NCBI GenBank assembly: GCA_902786265.1
Contig: CADACE010000010.1
Location: 50,774 to 114,773, forward strand
Source of the DNA: an uncultured Chloroflexota bacterium
GTDB taxonomy: Bacteria; Chloroflexota; Anaerolineae; Anaerolineales; Anaerolineaceae
Direction of reading: 5' to 3'
Length of the DNA: 64,000 bases
Shown here: in pieces, positions 17,633-26,826 of the stretch
Layout of the letters: the number at the start of each line of letters is the position of its first letter
Position numbering within the stretch: the first letter of the stretch is position 1
The notes under the pieces: generated by a model
What the model was told of the DNA's origin: nothing
Database searches by the model: none
The model's input: only the letters and a program-made list of their open reading frames with translations
Position numbers and translations under genes: made by a program

Positions 17633-18216
17633 GCGGCGAGTTTCCCCTGCATTCCGGCTGAAACTGACCTCTGACAGAATCCGGTTAAAGGATGCCGGAT
17701 CGATCCGGAAAATCTTTCCGTGATGCAGTAAGATAAATCCTTGAACTAAATAATATTTTGCAGGAATACACTGACAAAACCGTCTGTATCCCTGCTGATG
17801 ACCACTCTGACAACGGAAAAACAGTTTATTTCTGCAGCGACAGAAATAAACTGTTTTTTTATGTATTCGGCGCTCTCTGTTTTTTGCAATAGAAATTATC
17901 TGCGGTCTATATCGACAGTATATGAGCAGGTCTTAATGTGTGCTGAGCATGCAGGCAGATTCCCGGGTGAAGTTCATCAATACGACTCTTCGATGATTCT
18001 TAAGTCAGACGTATCTGTTCTGAACGAACCATACAAAGGTAAAATCAGTCTGAAATTGTTAACCACAGGAAACCATTTATAAGATACAATTAGGGAAAAG
18101 ACTGATTCAGCATGCAGGGAAGACTCTCTGTATTGTTTCTAATGACGGAAATTCGGCCCTTTCAAAGATAGCTGTGATCAGCGCTTTCTGAGGTCATTCT
18201 ATAGTGGAGGTTTTTT
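17633..18216. other. Non-coding gap between pncB and the flavodiiron gene
   Basis: 584 bases. A possible 94-codon frame (17798-18082) runs through a perfect terminator hairpin and has no recognisable start signal or protein pattern, so I treat the gap as non-coding. Apart from the terminator, I see nothing definite; the flavodiiron promoter should lie in the last 150 bases. Confidence 0.5.
17820..17862 (+). terminator. Rho-independent terminator after pncB
   Basis: Perfect 15-bp stem AACAGTTTATTTCTG (17820-17834) with CAGAAATAAACTGTT (17841-17855), a 6-base loop, and a run of seven or more T. The A run in front makes it potentially active in both directions. Confidence 0.85.
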
Positions 18217-20253
18217 ATGCATTGTACAAAACAGGTTTTGAGTGATATGCTTTGGGTCGGAGCTGATGACCGAAGGCTCACTTGCTTTGAAGGTGTTTAC
18301 GGAGTACCGGAAGGCGTCTCCTATAATTCTTATCTTTTGCTTGATGAAAAGACTGTCCTTTTTGATACCGTTGACAAGGCTGTTGCGAACAAATTCTTTG
18401 ACAATGTCGCCTACGGCCTGAACGGCAGAAAGCTGGATTATCTCGTCATCCATCACATGGAACCGGATCATGCCGCTACGATCGAAGATCTGATCTACCG
18501 CTATCCTGATACCACGATCGTCTGCAACGCCAAGATTAAGGACATGCTGGCGAATTACTTTGACTATGACATGAGCGGCAAGCTCCACATCGTCAAGGAA
18601 GGCGATACACTCAGTACCGGCAAACATACCCTGACCTTTGTCATGGCGCCGATGGTTCACTGGCCGGAAGTCATGATGTCCTATGACCTGACGGATAAAG
18701 TCCTGTTCTCCGCGGACGCCTTTGGCGCTTTCGGTGCCCTGAACGGGCACATCTTCGCTGATGAGGTCGATTTCATGCATGACTGGATCGATGAGGCCCG
18801 CCGCTATTACACCAATATTGTCGGTAAATACGGCCCCCAGGTCCAGGCTGTCCTGAAAAAAGCCTCGGCACTGGAAATCAACTATGTCTGCCCGCTGCAT
18901 GGTTTTGTCTGGCGGAAGCATTTTGGTGATTTTCTCGAAAAATATAACCTCTGGTCTACCTATACTCCGGAAGTTAAGGGTGTCTGTCTGGCTTACGCGT
19001 CTGTTTACGGACATACGGAAAATATGGCGAACATCCTGGCCGCGAAGCTGGTCGACCGCGGGATCCCGGTGGAGATGTTTGATACCTCTGTGATCCCGGC
19101 ATCCTATATTGTTTCAAGCGCTTTCCGCAACAGCCACCTGGTTTTCGCTGCGACCACCTATAACGCGGGTGTGTTCGTTACCATGGAAAACCTGCTCAAC
19201 GATATCGTTGCCCACAGTCTGAAGAACCGCAAGGTCGCCCTGCTTGAAAACGGCTCCTGGGGTCCGATGAGCGGCAAGATCATGAAGGATATGCTCTCCA
19301 AGCTGCCGGGTACGGAATTCATTGCCGATACCATCACCATCAAGTCTTCTCCGAAGGCTGCCACACTGGACCAGCTGGATGCCATGGCAGACGCCATCGC
19401 GCTGGATATCAACCCGCATCTGTATGACGTGAAAGAGACAGTCGCCGCTCCGGCCGCAGCCGCGGAAGCCGCTTTTGTCACCAAAGCAGTTGCTTCTGTT
19501 GACCCGACCGCTTTCTTCAAGTTCACTTATGGGCTGGAGATCGCCACCACACAGGTAGACGGGAAAGATTACGGCTGCATTATCAACTCCGCCGGACAGG
19601 CAGCGGATGGCGACCCGAAGACCGTCACCATCTCTGTCATCAACAAGAACCATACCGCTGATATGATCAAGGCGGCGGGGAAGTTCAACATTTCTGTGCT
19701 GACCGAGGACGCGCCTTTCTCCCTGTTCCAGCATTTCGGCTTCCAGTCCGGACGGGATGTAGACAAATTCGCCGATGTACCCTATGATGACCGGCTTGAG
19801 AACGGGATCCGTTATATCCCCGTTTATACCAATGCCGTTTTTGGCTGTGAAGTGATCCAGTCCGTTGACCTGGGCAAATCCACGCTGTTTATCGCAAATG
19901 TCACGGAAGCGAAGGTGCTTTCCAACGCGCCGAGCGCGACCTATGCCTACTATCACGCCCACATCAAGCCGAAGAAGGCTCCTGTGACCGAACAGAAGGA
20001 AGGCTGGCGCTGCACGGTCTGCGGTTACTTCTATGAGGGTGCCGAATTGCCGGATGATTACATCTGCCCGCTCTGCAAGCATGGCAAGGATGCCTTCGAA
20101 TACGTCCCGGCGGTGAAGGTCGAAAAGAAGAAAGGCTTTATCTGCAAGATCTGCGGTTACTTCGAACCCTTCGACGGTCCGGAACTCCCCGCGGACTACC
20201 AGTGCCCGATCTGCAAGCATGGCCGCGATGACATGGAACCCGCCGAACAGTAG
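18217..20253 (+). CDS. Flavodiiron protein fused to flavin reductase and two rubredoxins
   Basis: 678 residues, cytosolic. Residues 1-250 are a beta-lactamase-like diiron domain with the complete ligand set H80-x-E82-x-D84-H85, H148, D167 and H228. Residues 255-400 are a flavodoxin domain with FMN loop SVYGHTENM. After an Ala-rich linker, residues about 433-590 resemble a flavin-reductase domain. The C-terminus has two rubredoxins: CTVCGY ... CPLCKHG (about 599-625) and CKICGY ... CPICKHG (about 643-670). It should reduce O2 to water (or NO to N2O) with electrons passed through the rubredoxins and flavins, protecting an anaerobe. GGAGG is 8 bases before the ATG. It is monocistronic. Confidence 0.9.
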   Translation: MHCTKQVLSDMLWVGADDRRLTCFEGVYGVPEGVSYNSYLLLDEKTVLFDTVDKAVANKFFDNVAYGLNGRKLDYLVIHHMEPDHAATIEDLIYRYPDTTIVCNAKIKDMLANYFDYDMSGKLHIVKEGDTLSTGKHTLTFVMAPMVHWPEVMMSYDLTDKVLFSADAFGAFGALNGHIFADEVDFMHDWIDEARRYYTNIVGKYGPQVQAVLKKASALEINYVCPLHGFVWRKHFGDFLEKYNLWSTYTPEVKGVCLAYASVYGHTENMANILAAKLVDRGIPVEMFDTSVIPASYIVSSAFRNSHLVFAATTYNAGVFVTMENLLNDIVAHSLKNRKVALLENGSWGPMSGKIMKDMLSKLPGTEFIADTITIKSSPKAATLDQLDAMADAIALDINPHLYDVKETVAAPAAAAEAAFVTKAVASVDPTAFFKFTYGLEIATTQVDGKDYGCIINSAGQAADGDPKTVTISVINKNHTADMIKAAGKFNISVLTEDAPFSLFQHFGFQSGRDVDKFADVPYDDRLENGIRYIPVYTNAVFGCEVIQSVDLGKSTLFIANVTEAKVLSNAPSATYAYYHAHIKPKKAPVTEQKEGWRCTVCGYFYEGAELPDDYICPLCKHGKDAFEYVPAVKVEKKKGFICKICGYFEPFDGPELPADYQCPICKHGRDDMEPAEQ

Positions 20254-20320
20254 AAAAAATCTGCTGTAATCTGGCAGCTAAAGGAATTTATTGATTGGCT
20301 GTCTGATTCTGAAATAAAGC

Positions 20321-20355
20321 AACAGCCAACGGAGGAAAACCGTTGGCTGTTTGAT
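20321..20355 (+). terminator. Terminator hairpin after the flavodiiron gene
   Basis: 12-bp perfect stem AACAGCCAACGG (20321-20332) / CCGTTGGCTGTT (20340-20351), 7-base loop, then TTGATTG. The T tract is short, so efficiency is uncertain. Confidence 0.6.
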
Positions 20356-20370
20356 TGATGAATGCATAAT

Positions 20371-20402
20371 GGGGACAGTTCCGCTGACGCGAAACCGTCC
20401 CC
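20371..20402. repeat. REP-like palindrome with GGGGAC ends
   Basis: Imperfect palindrome starting GGGGACAGTTCCGC and ending CGAAACCGTCCCC, between the convergent flavodiiron and aldo/keto reductase genes. The same GGGGACAGT/ACCGTCCCC core recurs at 33.05, 34.48, 38.63 and 63.26 kb. Such units are often mobilised by IS200-like REP transposases. Confidence 0.55.
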
Positions 20403-20412
20403 GTTCTTGATT

Positions 20413-21537
20413 TTATTTCTCAAACCGCTGGGCGCATTGTTTCAGATATTCGATGATTCCCAAATGCTGCGGGCAGGCACGCTCACACTGGCCGCATTGG
20501 ATACAGTCGGAAGCTTTTCCGTGTCCGATGGTCGCGATGTTATATTCCCGGACCTGGCGGAAACCCTCGTTGTTGTGCTGGCGGTTTGCCACGGCGATGA
20601 TTTCCGGTATCGGAATATTCATCGGGCAGCCTTCCGTACAATAATGGCAGCCGGTGCAGGGGATGGATTTATCCGCGTTCAGCGCGTCCTGTGCTTTGCG
20701 GATGACCGCCTGCTCGTCTTCATTCAGAGGCTTGAAATCTTTCATAAAGCTCAGGTTCTGTTCCATCTGAGCAAGGCTCGACATGCCGGAAAGCACCGTG
20801 ATGACCCCGTCCAGGCTGGCTGAATAGCGGATGCCCCAGGAGACCACCGGCGCGTTCGGATCGGCATCCCGGAAGATCTGTTTTACCGCCGGTATCGGGT
20901 CCGCCAGTGCGCCGCCTTTGAGCGGCTCCATGATGGTGATGGATTTTCCGTGTTTCCGCGCGATCTCCCAGCATTCACGGGAAGAGATGCCGGGATTTTC
21001 CCAATCGGAATAATTGATCTGCAGCTGTACAAAATCGATCTCCGGATGTGCTGTGATGATTTGATCCAGCAGGGCCGGGTCAGCATGGAAGGAGAACCCG
21101 TAATGCCTGATCAGTCCCTTCTCCTTCTGTTCCCGAAGGAAATCCCAGAGATGGTACTCATCATATCTGGTGTAATTTGCCCGCATCAGCCCATGGAGCA
21201 GATAAAAGTCAAAATAACCGGCGCCGGTGCGTTCGAGACTGGTGTAAAACTGCTGTTTTGCGCTTTCCTCATCGCTGCACTGCATCCAGGCGTTCAGCTT
21301 GGTGGCGATCGTGTATGCCTCCCGCGGATAACGGTCTGCTACGGCGGCTTTGAAAGCTGCCTCGGAACTCCCGCTGCCGTAAACATACGCGGTATCAAAA
21401 TATGTCCCTCCCGCGGAAAGGAAGCGGTCCGCCATCTCGCATACCTGGGGAACGTCTATCGTCCCGTCAGGGTTTTTGGGCAGCCGCATCAGCCCAAAGC
21501 CAAGCTTGAAAACATCTTTACCGAAATAATCCGCCAT
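20413..21537 (-). CDS. Aldo/keto reductase with C-terminal 4Fe-4S ferredoxin domain
   Basis: 374 residues. The TIM-barrel aldo/keto reductase part has FDTAYVYGSGSSE with the catalytic Asp and Tyr, a Lys after it (TKLNAW), and the HG following the fourth strand. The tail has two cysteine clusters, CTGCHYCTEGCP and CIQCGQCERACP, for two 4Fe-4S centres. This variant is common in anaerobes and links a carbonyl reductase to ferredoxin-type electrons; the substrate is unknown. The frame opens at 21552, but that ATG is inside the ribosome site (GAGGAG); I use the ATG at 21537. It follows the AAA/nuclease gene by 11 bases, with its ribosome site inside that gene. Confidence 0.88.
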   Translation of the reverse strand: MADYFGKDVFKLGFGLMRLPKNPDGTIDVPQVCEMADRFLSAGGTYFDTAYVYGSGSSEAAFKAAVADRYPREAYTIATKLNAWMQCSDEESAKQQFYTSLERTGAGYFDFYLLHGLMRANYTRYDEYHLWDFLREQKEKGLIRHYGFSFHADPALLDQIITAHPEIDFVQLQINYSDWENPGISSRECWEIARKHGKSITIMEPLKGGALADPIPAVKQIFRDADPNAPVVSWGIRYSASLDGVITVLSGMSSLAQMEQNLSFMKDFKPLNEDEQAVIRKAQDALNADKSIPCTGCHYCTEGCPMNIPIPEIIAVANRQHNNEGFRQVREYNIATIGHGKASDCIQCGQCERACPQHLGIIEYLKQCAQRFEK

Positions 21538-21548
21538 AATACTGCTCC

Positions 21549-23156
21549 TCAAATGATTTCAGTTTGAACCCTTTCAATTTTGCAGGAATGCTTTTTGGTC
21601 TTTTCATCGTAAGTGATTCCGACAAGCACAATATCGCCGCCATATCCTTTCAGGAACGAGGGATAATTTTTATTTTTGATTTGGGCGAGGGCACCTTCTG
21701 CGGGTTTGTCCCATTTCAGTTCTACGAGTATGGCAGGCAATGTTGAGTTCCTTTTGGGAACAAAGACTACATCTGCTATCCCGTGACCTGAGGGGAGTTC
21801 CTCAACCCTGGCATATTGATCAACACAGGAGATATACGCCATCTTTATCGCGTATCTGAGGCTTTGTTCGTCATTATAAAACGTCGGAGCATAGGAAGTA
21901 TCTCTGACATTCTCGATTGCTTCAGCAACCGCGGATTCATTTCCGTTTAACGTGTCAGTGAGCAGTTGATCGGATCTTTTGACCAAATCGATGAGCATCG
22001 TGTGTCTTGCTTTACGCAAAATCATATCAAATTCGTTTCTGACTTCTTCGTTGGGGATCCAGGCGTAACCAACCAGATATTGGTCTTCTTCGCTGCCGTA
22101 ACCATCCGGTATTTCCTCATAGGTCAGATATCCCAGATGGATCAGCAGCGTCAAAACATCGTCTTTGCTTCTGAAGGTTTTCACATCATTCTGGAACATA
22201 TCTGTATTCACTTCGATCTTTTCTCCGGCAATCAGTCTGGCAATATCGTTCTGCAGTCCGTCCCGGTCCATATCGATATAGGTGAGCAGTGTCTCAGCGG
22301 CAGAGGTCTTTTTCCAGTAGGAACGGTATTTCCCGCTCTCTATCGCGCACATGACGGAATACGGATTATAAATCGAGTGCCTGTCTCCAACGGTATACCC
22401 GTCATACCAGCTTTTCATCAAGTCAAAATTTCTGTTTTTTTCTTTGCAAAGTTGGCTGACTTCCTCTTCGGTGAATCCTACGTATTCAGCATACTGCATC
22501 GGGTCCAGAATGGTGTATTCGCGAAAGTCGGATATGGCTGATTGGGAACCGTCCTTTTTGATGGGAAGAATGCCGGTCATATAAACAGCGGCAAATATCC
22601 TTGAAGTGGTACCGCTGCTTTTGAACAGCATGCGCAGAAACATCAGGTATTCTTTTTCGATTTCAGGTGTCTCCCGGATGGGTGCATCCCATTCGTCTAT
22701 GATCATGACAAATTTGTTGCCGGTGAAATTAATGGCGTTGATGAGAGTCTGGTCGATACTGTTCCCGATCCTTACATCGGGATACTGTCCGTGAATTTCC
22801 TGTGTTACATTGTGAGTGATAAATGAAATCAAATCTTCTGATTTGGTTTTTCCGAGAAGATTTGTCATATCCAGGTATATAACATCATATTTGTTGAGAT
22901 GCGTTTCAAAAGTAGGATCCTCTGCAATCGTATAATTCCAGAAAAGCTCTCGCGAATCACAGGATTTGTCATAATAGGCGCAAAGCATCTGTGCAGCATA
23001 GGATTTTCCGAAACGACGAGGTCTGCTGGTGCATATCAGATTTCCGGTTGTGCCAATGGCATCGTTCAGCAAACGTATCAGACCTGTCTTGTCGACATAG
23101 TCCCTTCGAACGATTTGTGTATATCCTTCATTTCCCGGATTCAAATATGTTCCCAT
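21549..23156 (-). CDS. AAA-ATPase-like protein with PD-(D/E)XK nuclease-like C-terminus
   Basis: A 535-residue protein of the DUF1703/AAA-ATPase_like type. The N-terminus MGTYLNPGNEGY-x-DYVDKTGLI is typical; RPRRFGKS is the degenerate Walker A form of the family, and MIIDEWDAPI is Walker B. The C-terminal 120 residues contain the nuclease-like core: GIADVVFVPKRN followed by ILVELKWDK, giving D and E-x-K. Proteins of this type come in many copies in anaerobic gut and sludge bacteria; their role is not established, and defence or mobile-element functions have been suggested. The ribosome site is weak. Confidence 0.85.
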   Translation of the reverse strand: MGTYLNPGNEGYTQIVRRDYVDKTGLIRLLNDAIGTTGNLICTSRPRRFGKSYAAQMLCAYYDKSCDSRELFWNYTIAEDPTFETHLNKYDVIYLDMTNLLGKTKSEDLISFITHNVTQEIHGQYPDVRIGNSIDQTLINAINFTGNKFVMIIDEWDAPIRETPEIEKEYLMFLRMLFKSSGTTSRIFAAVYMTGILPIKKDGSQSAISDFREYTILDPMQYAEYVGFTEEEVSQLCKEKNRNFDLMKSWYDGYTVGDRHSIYNPYSVMCAIESGKYRSYWKKTSAAETLLTYIDMDRDGLQNDIARLIAGEKIEVNTDMFQNDVKTFRSKDDVLTLLIHLGYLTYEEIPDGYGSEEDQYLVGYAWIPNEEVRNEFDMILRKARHTMLIDLVKRSDQLLTDTLNGNESAVAEAIENVRDTSYAPTFYNDEQSLRYAIKMAYISCVDQYARVEELPSGHGIADVVFVPKRNSTLPAILVELKWDKPAEGALAQIKNKNYPSFLKGYGGDIVLVGITYDEKTKKHSCKIERVQTEII

Positions 23157-23365
23157 TATTACCGCGCTTTCAAAAGGTCTGAATTGTGATTTACGATTAT
23201 ATGTATCGGTTCAGAACGTGAACGCATCGAGCGTTTAAATCTTATGTGCCGGATGCATTGCAGCATCAGAGCTGATCTCATGTGCCTTGTCCTGAATAGA
23301 GACAATTAAATTATACAATTCTCCTGCTGTTTTTTCAAGAGGAGGATTTGATGAAAAAAGCTCGT

Positions 23366-24628
23366 TTATTTGCTGAAAATCTTCTTTCCTTCACTGTAGA
23401 CAGCCCGGATGCCGCCGTGTTCGCGGCGGTAGATGGCGCGTCCGAAGCGCTCCCGGACCGAGAGCGGACGGACGGAAGGAAGCGAAAAATCTTCCAGAAC
23501 GAGGGCATGCAGGGCGTTGCCCGGAGCGAAGCCTGGCTTTTCTCCGAAGAAAGGCGCTGCCGCGGAAGTGCCCAGATAGAAGGCTTCCTCAACGCTCAGA
23601 AATTCGGTTTTCCAGTCATCTAATATGCGCCGGGCTTTGGATGCACGAATGGCGGCTGTAATATTCTTGAACATGGAAAGATGGTCGCCGCCTGCGATAT
23701 CGCTGCCCAGGACAACATTGACACCTTCGTTTACCATTACCCTGACAGGAGCGTAACCGGATACCAGATTTTCATTAGATGCGGCGCAGTGAACTGCCCA
23801 GACGCCTGCATCCTTTATCGCTTTACGTTCCCGATCATCAGACCAGACGCAGTGTGCCATCAGGGTACGGTCATTCCATAAGCCGTATTTTTGATAGGTC
23901 TCCCAATACTGTGCGCAGTCCGGATGAAGTTTTTTCACCATATCCAGTTCTCCGGTGTTTTCCGAAAGATGTGACTGGATCGGCAGGTTTTTCTCTTTCG
24001 CGATCCTGCCGAGTTCCTGCATCAGCTCATTGGAGCAGCTTGGGGTAAAGCGGGGAGTGATCATCGGTTTGATGTGTTCAAAATTGCATCGTTCCAGCCA
24101 TTTGACGGTTTCGGAAATCGATTCTTCCGTCGTTTCCTGATAATTTACGCCGCCGTTCCTGTCCATGTTGACCTTACCGACATAACCGGTGATGCCCGCG
24201 TTTTCCAGCTCTTCCATCAGGATCAGCGTGGCTTCCCGATGGATCGAGGAGAACATGCAGACCCGTGTGGTGCCTTTTGCCGCCAGTTCCCGTGCCAGCC
24301 GGTGGTAGGCTCTTCTTGCAAAATCCTGATCTTTGAAACAGGCTTCCGTGGGAAATGTGTAGGTGTTCAGCCATTCCAGAAGCGGCATATCCATCCCCAT
24401 TCCCAGCATGGGATACTGAGGCGCGTGGAGATGCATATCCGCGAAGGACTGCATCACCAGGGCGTCTCCGTAATCTTCGACTTTCGATTCTTCATATTCC
24501 CGCGGAAGTTCCTGATATATGCCTTTTATTTTCCCGTTTTCGGCGATCAGATAGCCGTTTTCCGTGATTTCCAACTCTCCGAACTCTGCCGCGGAGATGA
24601 TGTTTCCTTTGATGATTAGCGTTTCCAT
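23366..24628 (-). CDS. guaD: Guanine deaminase (amidohydrolase family)
   Basis: A 420-residue metal-dependent hydrolase: guanine to xanthine plus ammonia. The metal site begins FADMHLHAPQYP, the guanine deaminase form of the H-x-H motif. Further ligands lie in QSHLSENTGEL, MAHCVWSDD and GSDIAGGDHLSMF; the Asp in this last block would be the catalytic one. KPMITPRFTPSCS is also typical of the family. The ribosome site GGAG is 8 bases before the ATG. No other purine genes adjoin it, so its role in purine salvage or nitrogen supply is inferred from the family alone. Confidence 0.88.
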   Translation of the reverse strand: METLIIKGNIISAAEFGELEITENGYLIAENGKIKGIYQELPREYEESKVEDYGDALVMQSFADMHLHAPQYPMLGMGMDMPLLEWLNTYTFPTEACFKDQDFARRAYHRLARELAAKGTTRVCMFSSIHREATLILMEELENAGITGYVGKVNMDRNGGVNYQETTEESISETVKWLERCNFEHIKPMITPRFTPSCSNELMQELGRIAKEKNLPIQSHLSENTGELDMVKKLHPDCAQYWETYQKYGLWNDRTLMAHCVWSDDRERKAIKDAGVWAVHCAASNENLVSGYAPVRVMVNEGVNVVLGSDIAGGDHLSMFKNITAAIRASKARRILDDWKTEFLSVEEAFYLGTSAAAPFFGEKPGFAPGNALHALVLEDFSLPSVRPLSVRERFGRAIYRREHGGIRAVYSEGKKIFSK

Positions 24629-24709
24629 AATGAACTCCAGAAATCAATGCTGTTTTTCAGCATTTGGAATAGTTCCATAAATAAACAGTTCCGGAAGATA
24701 GAAAATTGT

Positions 24710-25855
24710 TTATTCCGTTCCTGTTTTGAGTACGTCAAGATATTCTTTGTATTGAAAGGTTCTGTTCCTTTGTATATCACTCTGCTGCATAAGTATATTC
24801 AAACCGATTAGTTTATTGACAGCAGATGCGGCTGCGTTGAATGAAAGATCAAGCGCGGCGGCTGTTTTATTTATCTCAATGATAGGATGAGATTCAAGGT
24901 ATGTAAAGAGACGTTCCGCGTTTTTCGCTGATCTGCCCAGACTCTTTATTTTTACAGTATTTCTGTTATGCATCTCCGCTAAACGTTCAATCGTTTGAAT
25001 CGCATCAGCTGCGCATTCATAAACTGCCTCCAAAAAGAATTTTATCCACTGTTCATAATTTCCTTTTCGCCGGACTTCGCTCATTCGGTCATAATACTCG
25101 ATACGGTTTTTCTTTAAAAAGTAAGATATATACAGTGCCGGTGTGGTAAGAACATTTTTATCGATCAGAAAGAGCAATATTAATAAACGGCCGATCCTTC
25201 CGTTTCCATCCAGAAAGGGGTGAATCGTTTCAAATTGATAGTGAACCAACGCTGCCTGGATGAGAACATCAATGCTGTCTTCTGTATGGATGTACCTTTC
25301 CAAATCAGATAAAGCCTGAACCATATCATCCGGGTTAGGCGGAATGTAACGGGCATTTTTCAGCGTACTTCCCTGACTTCCAATCCAGTTTTGTGACCTG
25401 CGGAATTCTCCCGGATTCTTTTCCTGTCCTCTTACATTTTCCATTAGCACTGCATGTGTTTCCCGCAGCAGACGATTGCTTAATGGCAGAGTCTTCATCC
25501 TGTGAACGGCATACTCAGCAGCTTTTATATAGTTTATGACCTCTGCCGCGCTGCGATTTATGTTGTCGGAAATATTCGGATCAAGAATATCCTCAAGTGT
25601 CGCCTGGGTGCCTTCTATTTGCGACGACATCAGTGCTTCTTTCCGTACATACATGGATATAAACAAATCGATGTTGGGGATTTTTTCTGAAATTTTCTCG
25701 AGTACAGCAGTTTTTTGGTTCGCTATAACCAGCAATCTGATCATTTCATTGTCAATTTCAATCGGAGGAACAGGCGGCAGCGGATTTGGAATATAGGATT
25801 GATACGCGGCTTCCCCGCTCAAATTTGTCCTGTATTTTCCTGCCCTGTTTTCCAT
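24710..25855 (-). CDS. Fic-domain AMPylase-type protein, class II (self-inhibited)
   Basis: 381 residues. Residues 1-90 are the Fic N-terminal domain, 110-260 the Fic core with intact active loop H212-PFLDGNGR-IGR223, and 300-380 a winged-helix-like tail (AAALDLSFNAAASAVNKLI). S77-x-x-x-E81-G82 (in SSQIEG) fits the inhibitory helix motif, placed before the Fic core, which defines class II. The enzyme would transfer AMP from ATP to a protein target when the glutamate is displaced. It is monocistronic and no antitoxin gene adjoins it. The target is unknown. Ribosome site AGGTGA precedes the ATG. Confidence 0.9.
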   Translation of the reverse strand: MENRAGKYRTNLSGEAAYQSYIPNPLPPVPPIEIDNEMIRLLVIANQKTAVLEKISEKIPNIDLFISMYVRKEALMSSQIEGTQATLEDILDPNISDNINRSAAEVINYIKAAEYAVHRMKTLPLSNRLLRETHAVLMENVRGQEKNPGEFRRSQNWIGSQGSTLKNARYIPPNPDDMVQALSDLERYIHTEDSIDVLIQAALVHYQFETIHPFLDGNGRIGRLLILLFLIDKNVLTTPALYISYFLKKNRIEYYDRMSEVRRKGNYEQWIKFFLEAVYECAADAIQTIERLAEMHNRNTVKIKSLGRSAKNAERLFTYLESHPIIEINKTAAALDLSFNAAASAVNKLIGLNILMQQSDIQRNRTFQYKEYLDVLKTGTE

Positions 25856-25957
25856 ATGTCACCTGTGAAATTGAAATAACTATTATGATTATACCTTATT
25901 ATTTCATGATAATGAATGAAAATGAAATAAAATGCAGAAATTGCGTTTTATGTTATG

Positions 25958-25992
25958 AATAGAAAAACACCGGAGTTTCGTTCCGGTGTTTT
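25958..25992 (-). terminator. Terminator after the small exported protein gene
   Basis: 11-bp stem AAAACACCGGA (25964-25974) / TCCGGTGTTTT (25982-25992) with a 7-base loop. On the minus strand it is followed by TCTATTC, and the stem itself ends in five T. It lies 78 bases beyond the stop of the 26070-26618 gene. Confidence 0.65.
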
Positions 25993-26069
25993 CGATTTCA
26001 ATAGCGGCTTTCGGCAGTTTCCCGTGATAATCTCAAGGAAGATTTCCTGACTGCCGGTACCGGTGATGT

Positions 26070-26618
26070 TTACTCTTCCGTATACGGCATGATGGAGCCG
26101 AAAATGAAACCGGAGAGGCTGTTGATTTCCTCATTGCTGATCGGTTTGATCGAGACCTGGATATAATATCCCGGTTCGGTGGTGCCGATAGCGACAGTCA
26201 AATCGTCGTTTTCGGGATTCACGAACATCAATGCACCAAGGCCGTTGAGTTTATAATATCCGATGATGTAGGCACCTTCAAGGTTTTCAAGAACAAGTTC
26301 TTCAACGTCAGCCAGTGTTTCACAACCCAGGTCCCGATAGCTGATCATAATGGCAACGCTCTCATCCTCAGTTGCGAAAATATCGACAAAACCGCGGTCA
26401 ACAGCTTCCTGTGAAAGCTCTGTCTGATCGAGTCCGCCCGGGATCATCATGCTGATTCCAAGGCTGGGAAAGTCCCAAAAAGCGCCGCTGTAACCGGTTT
26501 TGACGAAGCTTTCTTCCAGGTCTTCCCAGTTCATCTCCATTGGTTCATCCTGAGTCTGTGCCATGGCAGGCAAAACAAAAAGGCAGAGTGCCAGCATTAC
26601 AATGAATAACTTTTTCAT
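26070..26618 (-). CDS. Exported protein of unknown function
   Basis: A 182-residue protein with a clear signal peptide (MKKLFIVMLALCLFVLPAMA, cleavage after AMA at about residue 20). The mature part is acidic, about 160 residues, with alternating strands and no cysteine pair that would suggest a disulfide. I do not recognise a family. The segment after the signal (GAFWDFPSLGISMMIPGG) resembles the opening of small beta-rich exported proteins that bind or measure something at the surface. GGAG precedes the ATG by 10 bases. It is a lone gene with its own terminator. Confidence 0.75.
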   Translation of the reverse strand: MKKLFIVMLALCLFVLPAMAQTQDEPMEMNWEDLEESFVKTGYSGAFWDFPSLGISMMIPGGLDQTELSQEAVDRGFVDIFATEDESVAIMISYRDLGCETLADVEELVLENLEGAYIIGYYKLNGLGALMFVNPENDDLTVAIGTTEPGYYIQVSIKPISNEEINSLSGFIFGSIMPYTEE

Positions 26619-26826
26619 GTTTTGTTATCTCCTACGCATAAATTATAACCATATCAGCCATCCTTTTTGAGAAAATTATGTCAATTTCTTATGATCGGAT
26701 AACAAAAGAGCGGCTTTTTCTGTCATCCGGACCGTGTTTTTTCAATAAAAATTCACAGCTTTTTGATGTATACTTGAAGAAATGTTTTCATCGTAACTCG
26801 GGAAAACCGGCAGCAAGGAGTGAGGT

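Noticed and set aside
17798..18082. 94-codon frame after pncB
   Set aside because: It runs through a perfect terminator hairpin, has no ribosome site and no protein pattern.
23348..23623. 91-codon plus-strand frame before guaD end
   Set aside because: Most of it is antisense to the guanine deaminase gene, and the product has no recognisable pattern despite a fair ribosome site.
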